Of a DNA stretch of 27,361 nt, positions 18,433 to 27,361 are shown one piece after another (position 1 is the stretch's first letter; each line of letters starts with the position of its first letter). Source of the stretch: Equivita sp045641605 (lineage in GTDB: Bacteria > Actinomycetota > Coriobacteriia > Coriobacteriales > Eggerthellaceae); contig JAZUHG010000045.1 of NCBI GenBank assembly GCA_045641605.1, forward strand, positions 1 through 27,361, in the 5' to 3' direction. The notes beneath the pieces are model-generated. The model saw nothing but the letters and a program-made list of their open reading frames with translations, did no database searches and was not told where the DNA came from. The position numbers were made by a program, and so were the translations under genes.

Positions 18433-19098
18433 TTATTTCACCGCCTTGATTTTAAGAATTGCGTTTTTACCACCAGGTACGGCACCTTTAATAAGCATGA
18501 TGTTTTGGTCTTCGTCGATACGAACAAGGTCCAAATTCTTTGTAGTAACAGTGTCAACACCCATGTGACCTGGAAGACGCATGCCTTTCAAAACACGTGA
18601 AGGAGTTGCACACATACCAATAGAACCTGGAGCGCGATGGAAGTGTGAACCGTGTCCACCAGGACCACCACCGAAGCCGTGGCGCTTCATTGCACCAGCA
18701 AAGCCTTTACCTTTCGAAGTTCCGGTAACATCAACTTTTTTAACTTCAGCAAAATTTGCAACAGTTACTTTGTCGCCAGATTTAACTTCGGCAATCTCTT
18801 CGTCGCTAAGACGAACTTCGCGAAGGTACTTAGTAGGCTCAATACCAGCCTTTTTGAAATGGCCAGCAGTAGGCTTGTTAACACGAGCCTTGCCTTTGTT
18901 GTCCTTGCGAACGCTACCAAAAGCTAACTGAACAGCATTGTAACCATCAGTTTTGCCAGTTTTTTCGTTCTTAACGCTTGTCTTAACTTGAGCAATAACG
19001 TTTGGTTCAACGCTAAGCACAGTTACAGGCAATACGCGATCGTCCTCAGAATAAACCTGAGTCATACCAACCTTTTTTCCATAAATAGTCTGAATCAT
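18433..19098 (-). CDS. rplC: 50S ribosomal protein L3
   Basis: L3 nucleates 50S assembly near the peptidyl transferase centre. The start MIQTIYGKKVGMTQVY, TGTSKGKGFAGAMKRHGF, the GSHFHRAPGSIG loop and the MRLPGHMG segment are standard. Length is 221 aa. No Trp occurs. It begins 12 bases after rpsJ, with AAGGTAGG before the ATG. Confidence 0.97.
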   Translation of the reverse strand: MIQTIYGKKVGMTQVYSEDDRVLPVTVLSVEPNVIAQVKTSVKNEKTGKTDGYNAVQLAFGSVRKDNKGKARVNKPTAGHFKKAGIEPTKYLREVRLSDEEIAEVKSGDKVTVANFAEVKKVDVTGTSKGKGFAGAMKRHGFGGGPGGHGSHFHRAPGSIGMCATPSRVLKGMRLPGHMGVDTVTTKNLDLVRIDEDQNIMLIKGAVPGGKNAILKIKAVK

Positions 19099-19110
19099 AA
19101 TGCACCTACC

Positions 19111-19419
19111 TTACAGTTTAATCTCGATGCCAACTCCAGCAGGCAAATCAAGGCGCATTAGCGAATCAACTGTATTTTGGGTTGGTTCCAAAATGTCAAT
19201 CAAACGCTTGTGAGTACGCATTTCAAATTGCTCACGAGAATCCTTATTAACGTGAGGGCTTTTGATAACGCAGTACATGTTGCGCTCTGTTGGAAGCGGG
19301 ATAGGACCAGAGATTTTAGCGCCAGTATTAAGCGCAGTGTCTACAATCAACTTAGTTGACTGATCAACAAGCTCATGATCATAACCTTTTAAACGAATTC
19401 TAATCTTTTGCTTAGCCAT
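19111..19419 (-). CDS. rpsJ: 30S ribosomal protein S10
   Basis: S10 is a 30S head protein and NusE antitermination factor. MAKQKIRIRLKGYDHELVDQ, GPIPLPTER and FEMRTHKRLIDI are diagnostic; length 102 aa is normal. The gene follows fusA by 14 bases with no tuf between them. Confidence 0.98.
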   Translation of the reverse strand: MAKQKIRIRLKGYDHELVDQSTKLIVDTALNTGAKISGPIPLPTERNMYCVIKSPHVNKDSREQFEMRTHKRLIDILEPTQNTVDSLMRLDLPAGVGIEIKL

Positions 19420-19433
19420 CTTAATCTGCCTTT

Positions 19434-21554
19434 CTATTCTTCCTTACTTACGCCAGATTTGCTAACAATCTCATCAGCGACATTCTTAGGAACTGGCTCG
19501 TAAGAGTCAAATTGCATTGTATAGCTTGCACGACCTTGTGTACCACTTCGAAGATCAGTTGCATAACCAAACATCTCAGAAAGTGGAACCTTAGCCGAAA
19601 TTGTCTTAGCATTACCTTGATCTCCCATGCCTTCGATCTTTCCACGGCGAGAGCTCAAGTTACCCATAACATCACCCATGTATTCTTCAGGGGTCTCGAC
19701 CTCAACAGCCATCATAGGCTCAAGGATTACGCTGTTACCCTTACGAAGAGCATCTTTAATTGCCATAGAACCAGCAACTTTAAATGCAGCTTCAGAAGAG
19801 TCAACCTCATGGAATGAACCATCGTAAAGTTCAACCTTAACATCCACAACAGGATACCCTGCAACAACACCGCTCTCAAGACTTTCTTGAATTCCCTTAT
19901 CAACAGCAGGGATAAATTCCTTAGGAATAGTACCACCAACAATTTTATTAACGAACTCATAGCCTTTTCCAGCTTCTTGTGGGTACAAATTAATAATGGC
20001 ATGACCATATTGACCATGACCACCAGACTGACGAACGAACTTACCTTCGGCACCCTGAACCTCTTTAGTTGCAGTCTCACGATAAGCAACTTGAGGTTTA
20101 CCAATGTTAGCTTCAACCTTAAACTCACGAAGCAAACGGTCAACAATAATCTCAAGGTGAAGCTCACCCATACCAGCAATAATTGTCTGACCTGTTTCGT
20201 GGTTAGTTGAAACGCGGAAGGTTGGGTCCTCTTCGGCAAGTTTCTGAAGAGCGATTGCCATTTTATCCTGCTCAGCCTTAGTTTTTGGCTCAACAGCAAT
20301 GTCAATAACAGGCTCAGCAAATTGCATACTTTCAAGAATAATTTGCTTATTCTCGTCACAAAGTGTGTCACCTGTGTTTGTATCTTTAAGACCTACAACA
20401 GCAACAATGTCTCCAGCCTTAACCTTTTCGATATCTTGACGCTCGTTAGAGTGCATCTGTAATAGACGACCAATGCGCTCTTTGTTGCCCTTAGTAGCAT
20501 TGTATGCATAAGAGCCAGAATCAAGTGAACCAGAATAAACACGAATGTAAGTTAACTTACCAACATAAGGGTCAGTCATGATCTTAAATGCAAGCGCACT
20601 AAATGGTGCATTTGGATCAGCTGGACGCTCGTCTTCGGAACCATCCTTTAATTTACCCTTAATAGCAGGTACATCGAGAGGGCTTGGAAGGTACTCAACA
20701 ACAGCATCAAGAAGTTCTTGAACACCTTTGTTCTTATAAGAAGAGCCAACGAAGACTGGGTGCAACTTACATGCGATTGTACCCTTGCGAATAGCAGCCT
20801 TAAGTTCCTCAGCTGTAACCTCTTGGTTGTCCAAGAATTTCTCAGCAACTGCGTCATCGCAATCGGCTGCAGCTTCGACAAGCTCATCATGTTTTTTCTT
20901 AGCAATATCAATAAATTCATCAGGAATAGCATCCATCTTTTCTGGGTATGTCATTCCTTTGTCATCGGCTTTAAAATCCCAAGCAGTCATTGTTACAAGA
21001 TCAATAACGCCCCAGAAGTTTTCTTCGGCACCCATTGGAACTTGAGCTGCAACAGCAGGAGCACCAAGACGGTCGATCATTGTTTCAATTGCATGGAAGT
21101 AGTCCGCACCAACGCGGTCATACTTATTAATGTAAGCGATTGTTGGAACACCATAACGGCTAGCTTGACGCCATACAGTTTCTGACTGTGGCTGAACACC
21201 AGCAACAGCATCAAATACTGCAACAGCACCATCCAAAACGCGAAGTGAACGCTCAACCTCGGCTGTGAAGTCTACGTGACCTGGTGTGTCAATAATCTGG
21301 AAGCGGTATGGCTTACCATCGTCAGCACCACCAGGATAGTTCCAGAAACAAGTAGTAGCAGCAGATGTAATTGTTACACCACGCTCTTGCTCTTGCTCCA
21401 TCCAGTCCATGGTTGCAGCGCCTTCGTGTACCTCGCCGATTTTGTGAGTTTTACCGGTGTAGTACAAAATACGCTCAGTTGTAGTAGTTTTACCAGCATC
21501 GATGTGGGCCATGATGCCGATGTTTCTTGGATCTGATAAAGGTAAATCTTTCAC
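19434..21554 (-). CDS. fusA: Elongation factor G
   Basis: EF-G is the GTPase that drives translocation and, with RRF, ribosome recycling. The GTPase motifs are AHIDAGKTT (16-24), RGVTITSAATT, DTPGHVDF and NKYD (usually NKMD in this family). Domains II-V follow, with GMGELHLEI and the C-terminal GDVMGNLSSRRG. Length is 706 aa. All five Trp are UGG. It starts 11 bases after rpsG with AAGGAG before the ATG. Confidence 0.98.
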   Translation of the reverse strand: MKDLPLSDPRNIGIMAHIDAGKTTTTERILYYTGKTHKIGEVHEGAATMDWMEQEQERGVTITSAATTCFWNYPGGADDGKPYRFQIIDTPGHVDFTAEVERSLRVLDGAVAVFDAVAGVQPQSETVWRQASRYGVPTIAYINKYDRVGADYFHAIETMIDRLGAPAVAAQVPMGAEENFWGVIDLVTMTAWDFKADDKGMTYPEKMDAIPDEFIDIAKKKHDELVEAAADCDDAVAEKFLDNQEVTAEELKAAIRKGTIACKLHPVFVGSSYKNKGVQELLDAVVEYLPSPLDVPAIKGKLKDGSEDERPADPNAPFSALAFKIMTDPYVGKLTYIRVYSGSLDSGSYAYNATKGNKERIGRLLQMHSNERQDIEKVKAGDIVAVVGLKDTNTGDTLCDENKQIILESMQFAEPVIDIAVEPKTKAEQDKMAIALQKLAEEDPTFRVSTNHETGQTIIAGMGELHLEIIVDRLLREFKVEANIGKPQVAYRETATKEVQGAEGKFVRQSGGHGQYGHAIINLYPQEAGKGYEFVNKIVGGTIPKEFIPAVDKGIQESLESGVVAGYPVVDVKVELYDGSFHEVDSSEAAFKVAGSMAIKDALRKGNSVILEPMMAVEVETPEEYMGDVMGNLSSRRGKIEGMGDQGNAKTISAKVPLSEMFGYATDLRSGTQGRASYTMQFDSYEPVPKNVADEIVSKSGVSKEE

Positions 21555-21565
21555 AACAATCTCCT

Positions 21566-22033
21566 TTAGAACCTATAATGAGCGAAGGCACGGTTTGCCT
21601 CGGCCATCTTTAATACGTCTTCGCGCTTTTTCATAGCTGCACCAACATTATTAGTGGCATCCATGATCTCGGCTGCAAGACGTTCTTGCATACTATGTTC
21701 TTTGCGGTCACGAGCATAATCTACAAGCCAACGAATGGCCAATGTAGTTGCTCTGCGTGGGTTAACCTCCATTGGAACCTGGTAAGTTGCTCCACCAACA
21801 CGCTTTGGTTTTACCTCTAAAGTAGGACGAAGGTTATCCATTGCATCCTTGAAAACCTTAAGAGGATCGCTATTAGTCTTGGTTTCAATAATGTCAAAAG
21901 CACCATATACAATGCCTTCGGCGATTGACTTTTTACCGCTTAACAAAACCTTGTTGATAAGTTGAGTAACCAAAACGTCGTTATACTTTGAATCGGGCTT
22001 TACTTCCCTATGAGTAGCACGAGTACGTCGCAT
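21566..22033 (-). CDS. rpsG: 30S ribosomal protein S7
   Basis: S7 nucleates the 30S head and can autoregulate its operon in E. coli. The sequence runs MRRTRATHREVKPD, FKDAMDNLRPTLEVKPKRVGG and ends ANRAFAHYRF, 155 aa. The start at 22033 has GGAGGG just upstream inside the rpsL end; longer frames upstream are artefacts. It begins one base past the rpsL stop. Its Trp is UGG. Confidence 0.97.
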   Translation of the reverse strand: MRRTRATHREVKPDSKYNDVLVTQLINKVLLSGKKSIAEGIVYGAFDIIETKTNSDPLKVFKDAMDNLRPTLEVKPKRVGGATYQVPMEVNPRRATTLAIRWLVDYARDRKEHSMQERLAAEIMDATNNVGAAMKKREDVLKMAEANRAFAHYRF

Positions 22034-22034
22034 C

Positions 22035-22406
22035 TTAGCCCTCCTTCTTTGTTCCATAACGGCTGCGAGCCTGCTTGCGATTATCAACGCTTGCGCAGTC
22101 TAAGCATCCGCGAATAACTCTATAACGAACACCAGGAAGATCCTTAACACGACCACCACGAATTAAAACCATGCTGTGCTCTTGAAGGTTGTGGCCTTCG
22201 CCTGGGATGTAAGCTGTAACTTCCATTCCATTTACAAGACGAACACGGCAAACCTTGCGAAGTGCAGAGTTTGGCTTCTTAGGGGTAGTTGTGTAAACCC
22301 TAGTGCAGACACCACGCTTTTGAGGATTGCTCTTAAGCGCAGGAGCCTTTACTTTATCGGCCGATGTAATGCGGCCTTTTCTTACTAACTGGTTAATGGT
22401 AGGCAT
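22035..22406 (-). CDS. rpsL: 30S ribosomal protein S12
   Basis: S12 lies at the decoding centre. The 123-aa protein MPTINQLVRKGR has TTTPKKPNSALRK and GRVKDLPGVRY, so the lysines changed in many streptomycin-resistant mutants are wild type. The ATG at 22406 has AAAGGA 8 bases upstream; upstream in-frame codons are not used. It is the first gene of the translation operon. Confidence 0.98.
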   Translation of the reverse strand: MPTINQLVRKGRITSADKVKAPALKSNPQKRGVCTRVYTTTPKKPNSALRKVCRVRLVNGMEVTAYIPGEGHNLQEHSMVLIRGGRVKDLPGVRYRVIRGCLDCASVDNRKQARSRYGTKKEG

Positions 22407-22498
22407 TAAATTTTCCTTTCTTGTCCTTTTCCATTTTCCTTGCGTGACCTGGAGCAATGCAATAAAATACCTGCTCGCAAAAATCGCGCGGACTGCAC

Positions 22499-22527
22499 AT
22501 ATTACTAGTGAAGACCCAGGTTGTCAA
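22499..22527 (-). promoter_or_regulatory. Strong promoter of the rpsL-rpsG-fusA-S10 operon
   Basis: TTGACA (22522-22527), 17 bases, TAATAT (22499-22504) on the minus strand, giving a leader of about 85 bases to rpsL. A 7-bp inverted repeat, GGTTGTC/GACAACC (22519-22545), overlaps the -35. It has no U-run, so it does not look like an intrinsic terminator for the upstream transporter operon. Confidence 0.85.
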
Positions 22528-22565
22528 GAACTATTTAAGACAACCCAGCCTGGCGTGTATATCGC

Positions 22566-24020
22566 CTATTTTTTCTCAAACATCTTGGAGATTTCTTCTA
22601 AGGTTTTGCCTTTTGTTTCTGGAAGAACAAATGTAGCAATTAAGAAGTAGACAACACTAAATGCCGCTAATACTCCGAAGACACCTGCCATGCTTGTAGC
22701 CTCTACCCAAGTTGGGAATATTGAAGCTATTGCAGCAGATACTGCCTGGTTTAAAATCATTGCAATGGCCATGCCGTTTGCACGAATCTTCGTTGGCATA
22801 AGCTCTGTTAGAACAAGCCATACACAAACACCTGGTCCAAAAGCAAATCCAGCAACAAAAATATAGAAGAAAACAGAAGTAATAACACCTGTTGTCATGC
22901 TAACTGGTATCACATTCATATTCATCATAAATAGCATAACTGCAGCACCTACTTCGCCGATTACAATTCCTGAAGTACCAATCCTAAGCAAGAACTTGCG
23001 TCCCTTCTTATCTACAAGCGCAACAGCAAAAATAGTAACGAAGAAATTGATAAACTTAATTGCTAAATCGCTTCAATTTGCTGCCTCTCCCACAAGACCA
23101 GTATCTCTAAAGATTGTTACAGAATAGTTAAGAACTGTGTTAATACCTGTTGCCTGGTTTAACACCAAAACAAGACAAGTTAATAAGAAAGGAAGAACAT
23201 ATTTACGCTTAAGTAAAGATTCTTTTATTGAGCTACTTAAAATCTTTTCCTTTCTTACATTCTTGGCTTCCTCGGCTTCGCGTATTTCCTTTAGGATTTT
23301 CTTAGCAGCATCCATGCCGTTGTTTGCAGCAAGAGAATTCATAGCTAAGTCATCCTTGCCTTTCTTGTGTAGCCATCTAGGAGATTCCTTCAAAAAGAAA
23401 GCCCCGAAGAACAGGATGACAGCAGGTATAACAGACACAGCAAAAATAATTTGTCATGCTGCTGTCCATGAATCCAAAGTAGCAGCATCCAATGCTTGAC
23501 CATTTTGTGGTGTATAAGCTGGTCCAACGACTGAAGTTACAATAAGACCTACCAAAGCAGCAAAAACCAATCCCAATGTTAGTATAAGCTGAAACATGGC
23601 AGTACCACGCCCTCGGCTCTGAGCGTCGAGACATTCTGCTAAATACATCGGCACAACAACACCAATTAAACCTCCTGAAGCACCTTGCAAAATTCGGCCA
23701 AAAGCCAAAAGTGGAAAATTACCGCCCGGGAAAAATCCACTAGCACAACAAACAGGTATAGAAATAGTGAAAAAAAGAGCCGAAGCAATTATGATCTTTT
23801 TACGTCCAAACCACTCAGCAAACTGTCCAGCAAAAAGCGATGAAAAAACCGTACCCCATAAAACCATACCTACAATTAGACCAATTTCTTCGGTAGTATA
23901 ATGTCCAGAATTCTCAATATATGGCAATGCAGCAGCAATAACGCCTAAATCAATACCATACAAAAGGCCACCTAAACCAGCCATTAAAGTTAAATAACGT
24001 CTGTAAACATTAACACTCAT
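22566..24020 (-). CDS. MFS sugar porter (sugar:H+ symporter family)
   Basis: A twelve-helix Major Facilitator permease of the sugar porter group. Visible motifs are GLLYGIDLGVI in helix 1, AEWFGRKK between helices 2 and 3, GRILQGASGG, KESPRWL at the end of the N half, NQATGINTVLNYS in helix 7, and the closing PETKGKTLEEI. Two Trp are UGA (TAAWQII, AANWSDL) and six are UGG. Length is 484 aa. AAGGAG precedes the ATG, which is 9 bases after the kinase gene. The substrate is unknown; the neighbouring kinase suggests a sugar or amino sugar. Confidence 0.92.
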
Positions 24021-24029
24021 GAGGGCTCC

Positions 24030-25046
24030 TTATACACTTTCCTTAACGATTTTTTCGTATGCGTCACGTTGCTCTTCGATAGATTTGACCATCTTAAATT
24101 GAGTACATGCACGAACCAAATTGTGTTCGTCATAATCGGTTTTAAAATATACATCCCCAGCCAAATAATCAGCCAAAAATCTAATACCAATAGTAAATGT
24201 GATAAGCATTCCAGAAAATACAAGGTTGTCAATTTCATGCTCATTCAAAAACTTAGCCTGACTTAAATATCCTTTAACAAGATTCTCAAAATATTCAATC
24301 TTAGAATAAACCTTGCTTAAATTCTTTTCGTCCTCTTCTGCCGAAGCCGTGGCCGTACGAACCATGTCACCAAAATCATATAGAGCACAACCTGGCATAA
24401 CAGTGTCTAAATCAACAACCGCAACAGCTTTACCAGTTTTATCATCAAGCATTACATTATTAATTTTTGTATCGTTATGAGTAATTCGAACAGGAATCTT
24501 TCCAGCATCCATAAGGTCTAAAACCTTACCAGCCATATCTCTATGAGCATCAACGAATTTCATCTCAGCTTCAATATTTTTTAAACGTCCAAGCTTGTCA
24601 GCTCTTGCAGCATTATCCAATTCCTCAAGACGCCAACGTGTGTTGTGAAACTTAGGGATGGTTTCGACCAAGTCTTCGGCGTTAAAAGATGCAAGATCAT
24701 TTTGAAAAGCTCCGAAGGCCTGGCCCGCTGTATAAGCTTGTCCTGGTTCTTCAATGACATCCACACTATGAGCATTTGGAATAAAACTCAAAGCACGCCA
24801 TGGTTTTTCATAGGCCAAAACCTTATAAGTTGTTTTACCAATACTATCCAGATGCTCTGTTACCTTTTTGATGTTATCCATCATTCCGTCGGCATCTTTA
24901 AAAATATCAGTGTTGATTTTTTGAAGGATGACTGGACCATCAATGGTTTCAAGTTTAAAAGTATCGTTAATGTGCCCAGAACCAAAAGGCTTCGCACTTA
25001 CAGCGTTAAATCCAAGTTTATTTGCAATATCAATAATTTCGCTCAT
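24030..25046 (-). CDS. APH-fold sugar kinase, N-acetylhexosamine 1-kinase-like
   Basis: The 338-aa protein has the aminoglycoside-phosphotransferase fold. The catalytic loop THNDTKINN (His190, Asp192) and the metal-binding VVDLDTVMPG and YDFGDMVRT match the NahK/LnpB group, which phosphorylates GlcNAc/GalNAc at C1 in bifidobacterial lacto-N-biose/galacto-N-biose use. NahK is about 359 aa. Both Trp are UGG. It starts 2 bases after the ABC permease stop and lies just upstream of the sugar porter, so import and phosphorylation are plausibly linked. Other APH-fold small-molecule kinases (for example homoserine or inositol type) are possible. Confidence 0.75.
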   Translation of the reverse strand: MSEIIDIANKLGFNAVSAKPFGSGHINDTFKLETIDGPVILQKINTDIFKDADGMMDNIKKVTEHLDSIGKTTYKVLAYEKPWRALSFIPNAHSVDVIEEPGQAYTAGQAFGAFQNDLASFNAEDLVETIPKFHNTRWRLEELDNAARADKLGRLKNIEAEMKFVDAHRDMAGKVLDLMDAGKIPVRITHNDTKINNVMLDDKTGKAVAVVDLDTVMPGCALYDFGDMVRTATASAEEDEKNLSKVYSKIEYFENLVKGYLSQAKFLNEHEIDNLVFSGMLITFTIGIRFLADYLAGDVYFKTDYDEHNLVRACTQFKMVKSIEEQRDAYEKIVKESV

Positions 25047-25048
25047 AA

Positions 25049-26698
25049 TTACAAGATAAGGAATTTCCTAACTCCAACACTTCGTAATAATCTATCAAAA
25101 ATATATGACCCAATAGCACAGATAAGCACAAAAGCAAATATGTATGTTTGACCAGAAATTGTAATAACTTGAGCTGCGAATAAATAACCAGCCACAAAAA
25201 TAATTGCAATTACAAAATTAAATAACAAACTAATACCCACTGCCAAACTTTGTTTAACTGGCATGGTAATGTTGATCCAGACTAAATTTGCACGCATAGT
25301 TCCTAAAAACAGACCGAAATATGCTGTTAGCAATGTAAAAGCAACAACACCAACAAGCATTGCAAGAATAGAAAGAGGACTTTCCTTGCAAAGTATTCCT
25401 AAGAATAAAATAAAAATAATTGATGGAATTAAACAATAAATTACATGCATTTTTAACTTGGCGCGAATAACATCAATTGGCTTAATTGGTAAGCTCTTTA
25501 AAATCCAAATGGTTTTACCCTCAATAGAAATAGCAGGAGCAGATAGAGTTGAAAATGCTGTGCAGCACAAAGGAACAGCTAAAATTCCAAATGGGATTAA
25601 ATCATTAATTATGTTAAAAGGGAAACCTACACCAGGTTGCGTTGATACTTCCCGAAGTACTGGTAATGCATCCTTAAACATTGGAATGGCAAAACAACAT
25701 GCAACAAGGGCAACAAGAATAAACACACTACCAAGACCTGCATTAATTAAATAAACAGGTGTCTTAAACAAAAATGAAAATTCCTTATTGAGCAAACAAC
25801 GCGACATCGACTTTGATTTTTGATCTTGCGCCTTATAAACCTTATGCTTACCTCCTGTTTTTGCACTAACAACAAACATAAAAGTCTTAGACATAATGAA
25901 ATATATTGCGCCAAAAAATACTAATCCAATTGCAAGAAAGATTAACAACGAGGCCACATCGCCGCCAGCAGCTTTTCCAAAAGTTATAATTCAAGGGAAG
26001 TTTTGGGACATAAATTCATTAACAGCACCTATGTTTTGAATAATACCAACCATCAAAGAGTTCATAATTGCTCGCAAAAATATTGCAATTGCAATTACTG
26101 CTATACTTCCCAAAATGCTTAGAATGATTTTAGTAGTTTTATTACGAACAATTAAAGCAATTACTCAACCAATCAAACAAGCAATGGTCAAGGAAATCAT
26201 AGAAATCGCTAACAGCATTAGAATGCCACAAATTAGCGAGGGAACAGAGAATTTAAATACTTGATACATTAAAACTGCAGGTAGCCAAAATAATCCACTA
26301 AAAATAATGCAGTTCATAAACAAGATTGCCATACGCGAAAATAAAATTAGTCTAGGAGGGATAGGCATGGATAGTAATAAAGAATTATCCCTTGCCTTAA
26401 AAATCATGTTATAAGACACAAAAGCATTAAAAGCTATACTTGCCAATAAAGCAAATATTCCAAATATGAAGAAATATATTCAATCGAAGCCCATTTCGAT
26501 TAAAGCAGAGCCCATTCCCAATGCTCATGCACATACTGCAATAAATAAAACAAGAAAAATAATGCCAAACAAAATAGCTTTTGCTATAACGTTGCTTTTC
26601 TCGCTTGATTTCTTTTTCTTATTTGAAGAACGAGCTGCGCCTAAAAATAGAATTGCAAATAGCTCACTAGCTTGTTTTTTAATTAGAGCTTTTAGCAT
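25049..26698 (-). CDS. ABC-2-type transporter permease
   Basis: A 549-aa integral membrane protein with about twelve predicted hydrophobic segments, partner of the ATPase whose 3' end overlaps it by 20 bases. Four Trp are UGA (CAWAL, FDWIY, IGWVIA, FPWII) and three are UGG; in the standard code it would appear as several fragments. The ATG at 26698 is preferred because GGAG lies 6 bases before it; one at 26710 lacks this. The signature resembles the large two-fused-half exporter permeases of Gram-positive bacteria. Substrate unknown. Confidence 0.82.
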
Positions 26699-27361
26699 CT
26701 TTGTCTCCATCGGCCAACTCTAAGAAAACTTCTTCCAAGCTTTCGTCACCCTTAACTTCTTCCATGGTTCCGCTCTTTATAAGCTTTCCACCTTTGATGA
26801 TTGCAATCTTGTCGCATAATTTTTCTGCAACTTCCAAAACATGTGTGCTGAAGAAAATAGCACCACCATTATCGCAATGTTTACGCATCATTTCTTTTAG
26901 TTTAAATGCAGCACTAGGGTCAAGACCGACAAAAGGCTCATCCATCATGATAAGTTTAGGTTCATGGCAAAATGCAGAAATTAAAGCAAGCTTTTGTTTC
27001 ATACCATGAGAATAATCACTGATAGGAGTAGCCAAATCTTCTTCAATTCCAAAAGTTGTTGCAAGCTCATGAAACTTCTTGGTTCTATCTTCGGCGCTAA
27101 CTTCAAAAATATCTGCAACAAAATTTAAAAACTTAATACCTGTCATAAATTCATAAAGATCTGGGTTGTCTGGAATGTAGGCAAAAATTTTCTTTGCTTC
27201 AATAGGCTCATCTTTGATCGAATGACCATCAATTGAAATTGTGCCTTCGTCAAATGTATGAATCCCCGCACAAGCCTTTAGTGTTGTAGTTTTGCCAGCA
27301 CCATTATGTCCAATAAAACCATAGACCTCACCAGGTTTAATATGAAGCGTAAAATTATCAA
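26679..27361 (-). CDS. ABC transporter ATP-binding protein (N-terminus beyond window)
   Basis: 227 codons are visible. Walker A GHNGAGKTT, signature YSHGMKQKL (the SHGMKQ form common in ABC-2 exporters), Walker B LIMMDEP, D-loop GLDP and the H-loop STHV are all present. Only about 10-15 N-terminal residues should be missing at the right edge. No Trp codon was seen. It overlaps the permease gene downstream and heads the visible part of the ABC-kinase-MFS operon. Confidence 0.93.
   Translation of the reverse strand, partial: DNFTLHIKPGEVYGFIGHNGAGKTTTLKACAGIHTFDEGTISIDGHSIKDEPIEAKKIFAYIPDNPDLYEFMTGIKFLNFVADIFEVSAEDRTKKFHELATTFGIEEDLATPISDYSHGMKQKLALISAFCHEPKLIMMDEPFVGLDPSAAFKLKEMMRKHCDNGGAIFFSTHVLEVAEKLCDKIAIIKGGKLIKSGTMEEVKGDESLEEVFLELADGDKDAKSSN

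Noticed and set aside
22508..22553. Intrinsic terminator after the MFS gene
   Set aside because: The inverted repeat is present but there is no U-run after it on the minus strand.
872..26698. UGA read as glycine (code 25, as in Absconditabacteria/Gracilibacteria)
   Set aside because: The affected positions in FtsW, MraY, MurD and RelE are family Trp positions, not Gly.
1..27361. Mycoplasma or other mollicute origin
   Set aside because: The UGA=Trp code fits, but a near-complete lipid II and septal synthase cluster and hypE do not.
1..27361. CRISPR array, integrase, insertion sequence or rRNA
   Set aside because: I found no regularly spaced direct repeats, transposase or integrase motifs, or rRNA sequence in the window.

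Overview
The window comes from a walled, AT-rich bacterium that reads UGA as tryptophan. Nearly every long gene outside the ribosomal block is cut by in-frame UGA under the standard code and becomes one full-length family member when UGA is read as Trp. Several of these codons fall on classic Trp positions (FtsW GARRW, MraY KKGW, MurD LDWH, RelE CWRYR). By hand count there are 35 UGA-Trp codons, and every complete gene ends in UAA or UAG. Typical mollicutes, the best-known UGA=Trp group, lack a murein pathway, so this is a different lineage. The order rpsL-rpsG-fusA-rpsJ without tuf and the FtsQ C-terminus remind me of Coriobacteriia-type Actinobacteria, but that is a weak inference.

Layout. 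From 1 to 14666 (all minus strand) lies a division and cell wall (dcw) cluster, in transcription order mraZ, rsmH, ftsL-like, ftsI, murF, mraY, murD, ftsW, murG, murC, murB, ftsQ, followed by hypE, which overlaps ftsQ by one base and runs off the left edge. murE, ddl, ftsA and ftsZ are not in the cluster. murC has its own extended -10 promoter with almost no leader. From 14667 to 17504 is an accessory stretch: the mraZ upstream region, an inverted-repeat element, a relBE toxin-antitoxin pair with a textbook promoter and palindromic operator, a TMEM175-family channel gene, a divergent D-2-hydroxyacid dehydrogenase, and a second copy of the repeat element. A 39-bp sequence (38 identical) occurs in opposite orientation at both ends of this 2.3-kb islet.

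From 17505 to 22406 (minus) is a translation operon, rpsL-rpsG-fusA-rpsJ-rplC-rplD-rplW, with a strong promoter upstream of rpsL and an intrinsic terminator directly after rplW. The usual rplB-rpsS-rplV continuation is missing here. From 22566 to the right edge (minus) is an apparent operon of ABC ATPase, ABC permease, an APH-fold kinase resembling N-acetylhexosamine 1-kinase, and a sugar-porter MFS transporter.

The dcw genes make lipid II and the septal synthase complex. The translation block supplies S12, S7, EF-G and early S10-operon proteins. The right-hand operon probably imports and phosphorylates a sugar. The most unusual items are the recoded walled genome, the absence of UGA-Trp from the translation genes, the hypE/ftsQ coupling, the truncated S10 operon, and a structured repeat family whose core is conserved while its complementary outer arms differ.
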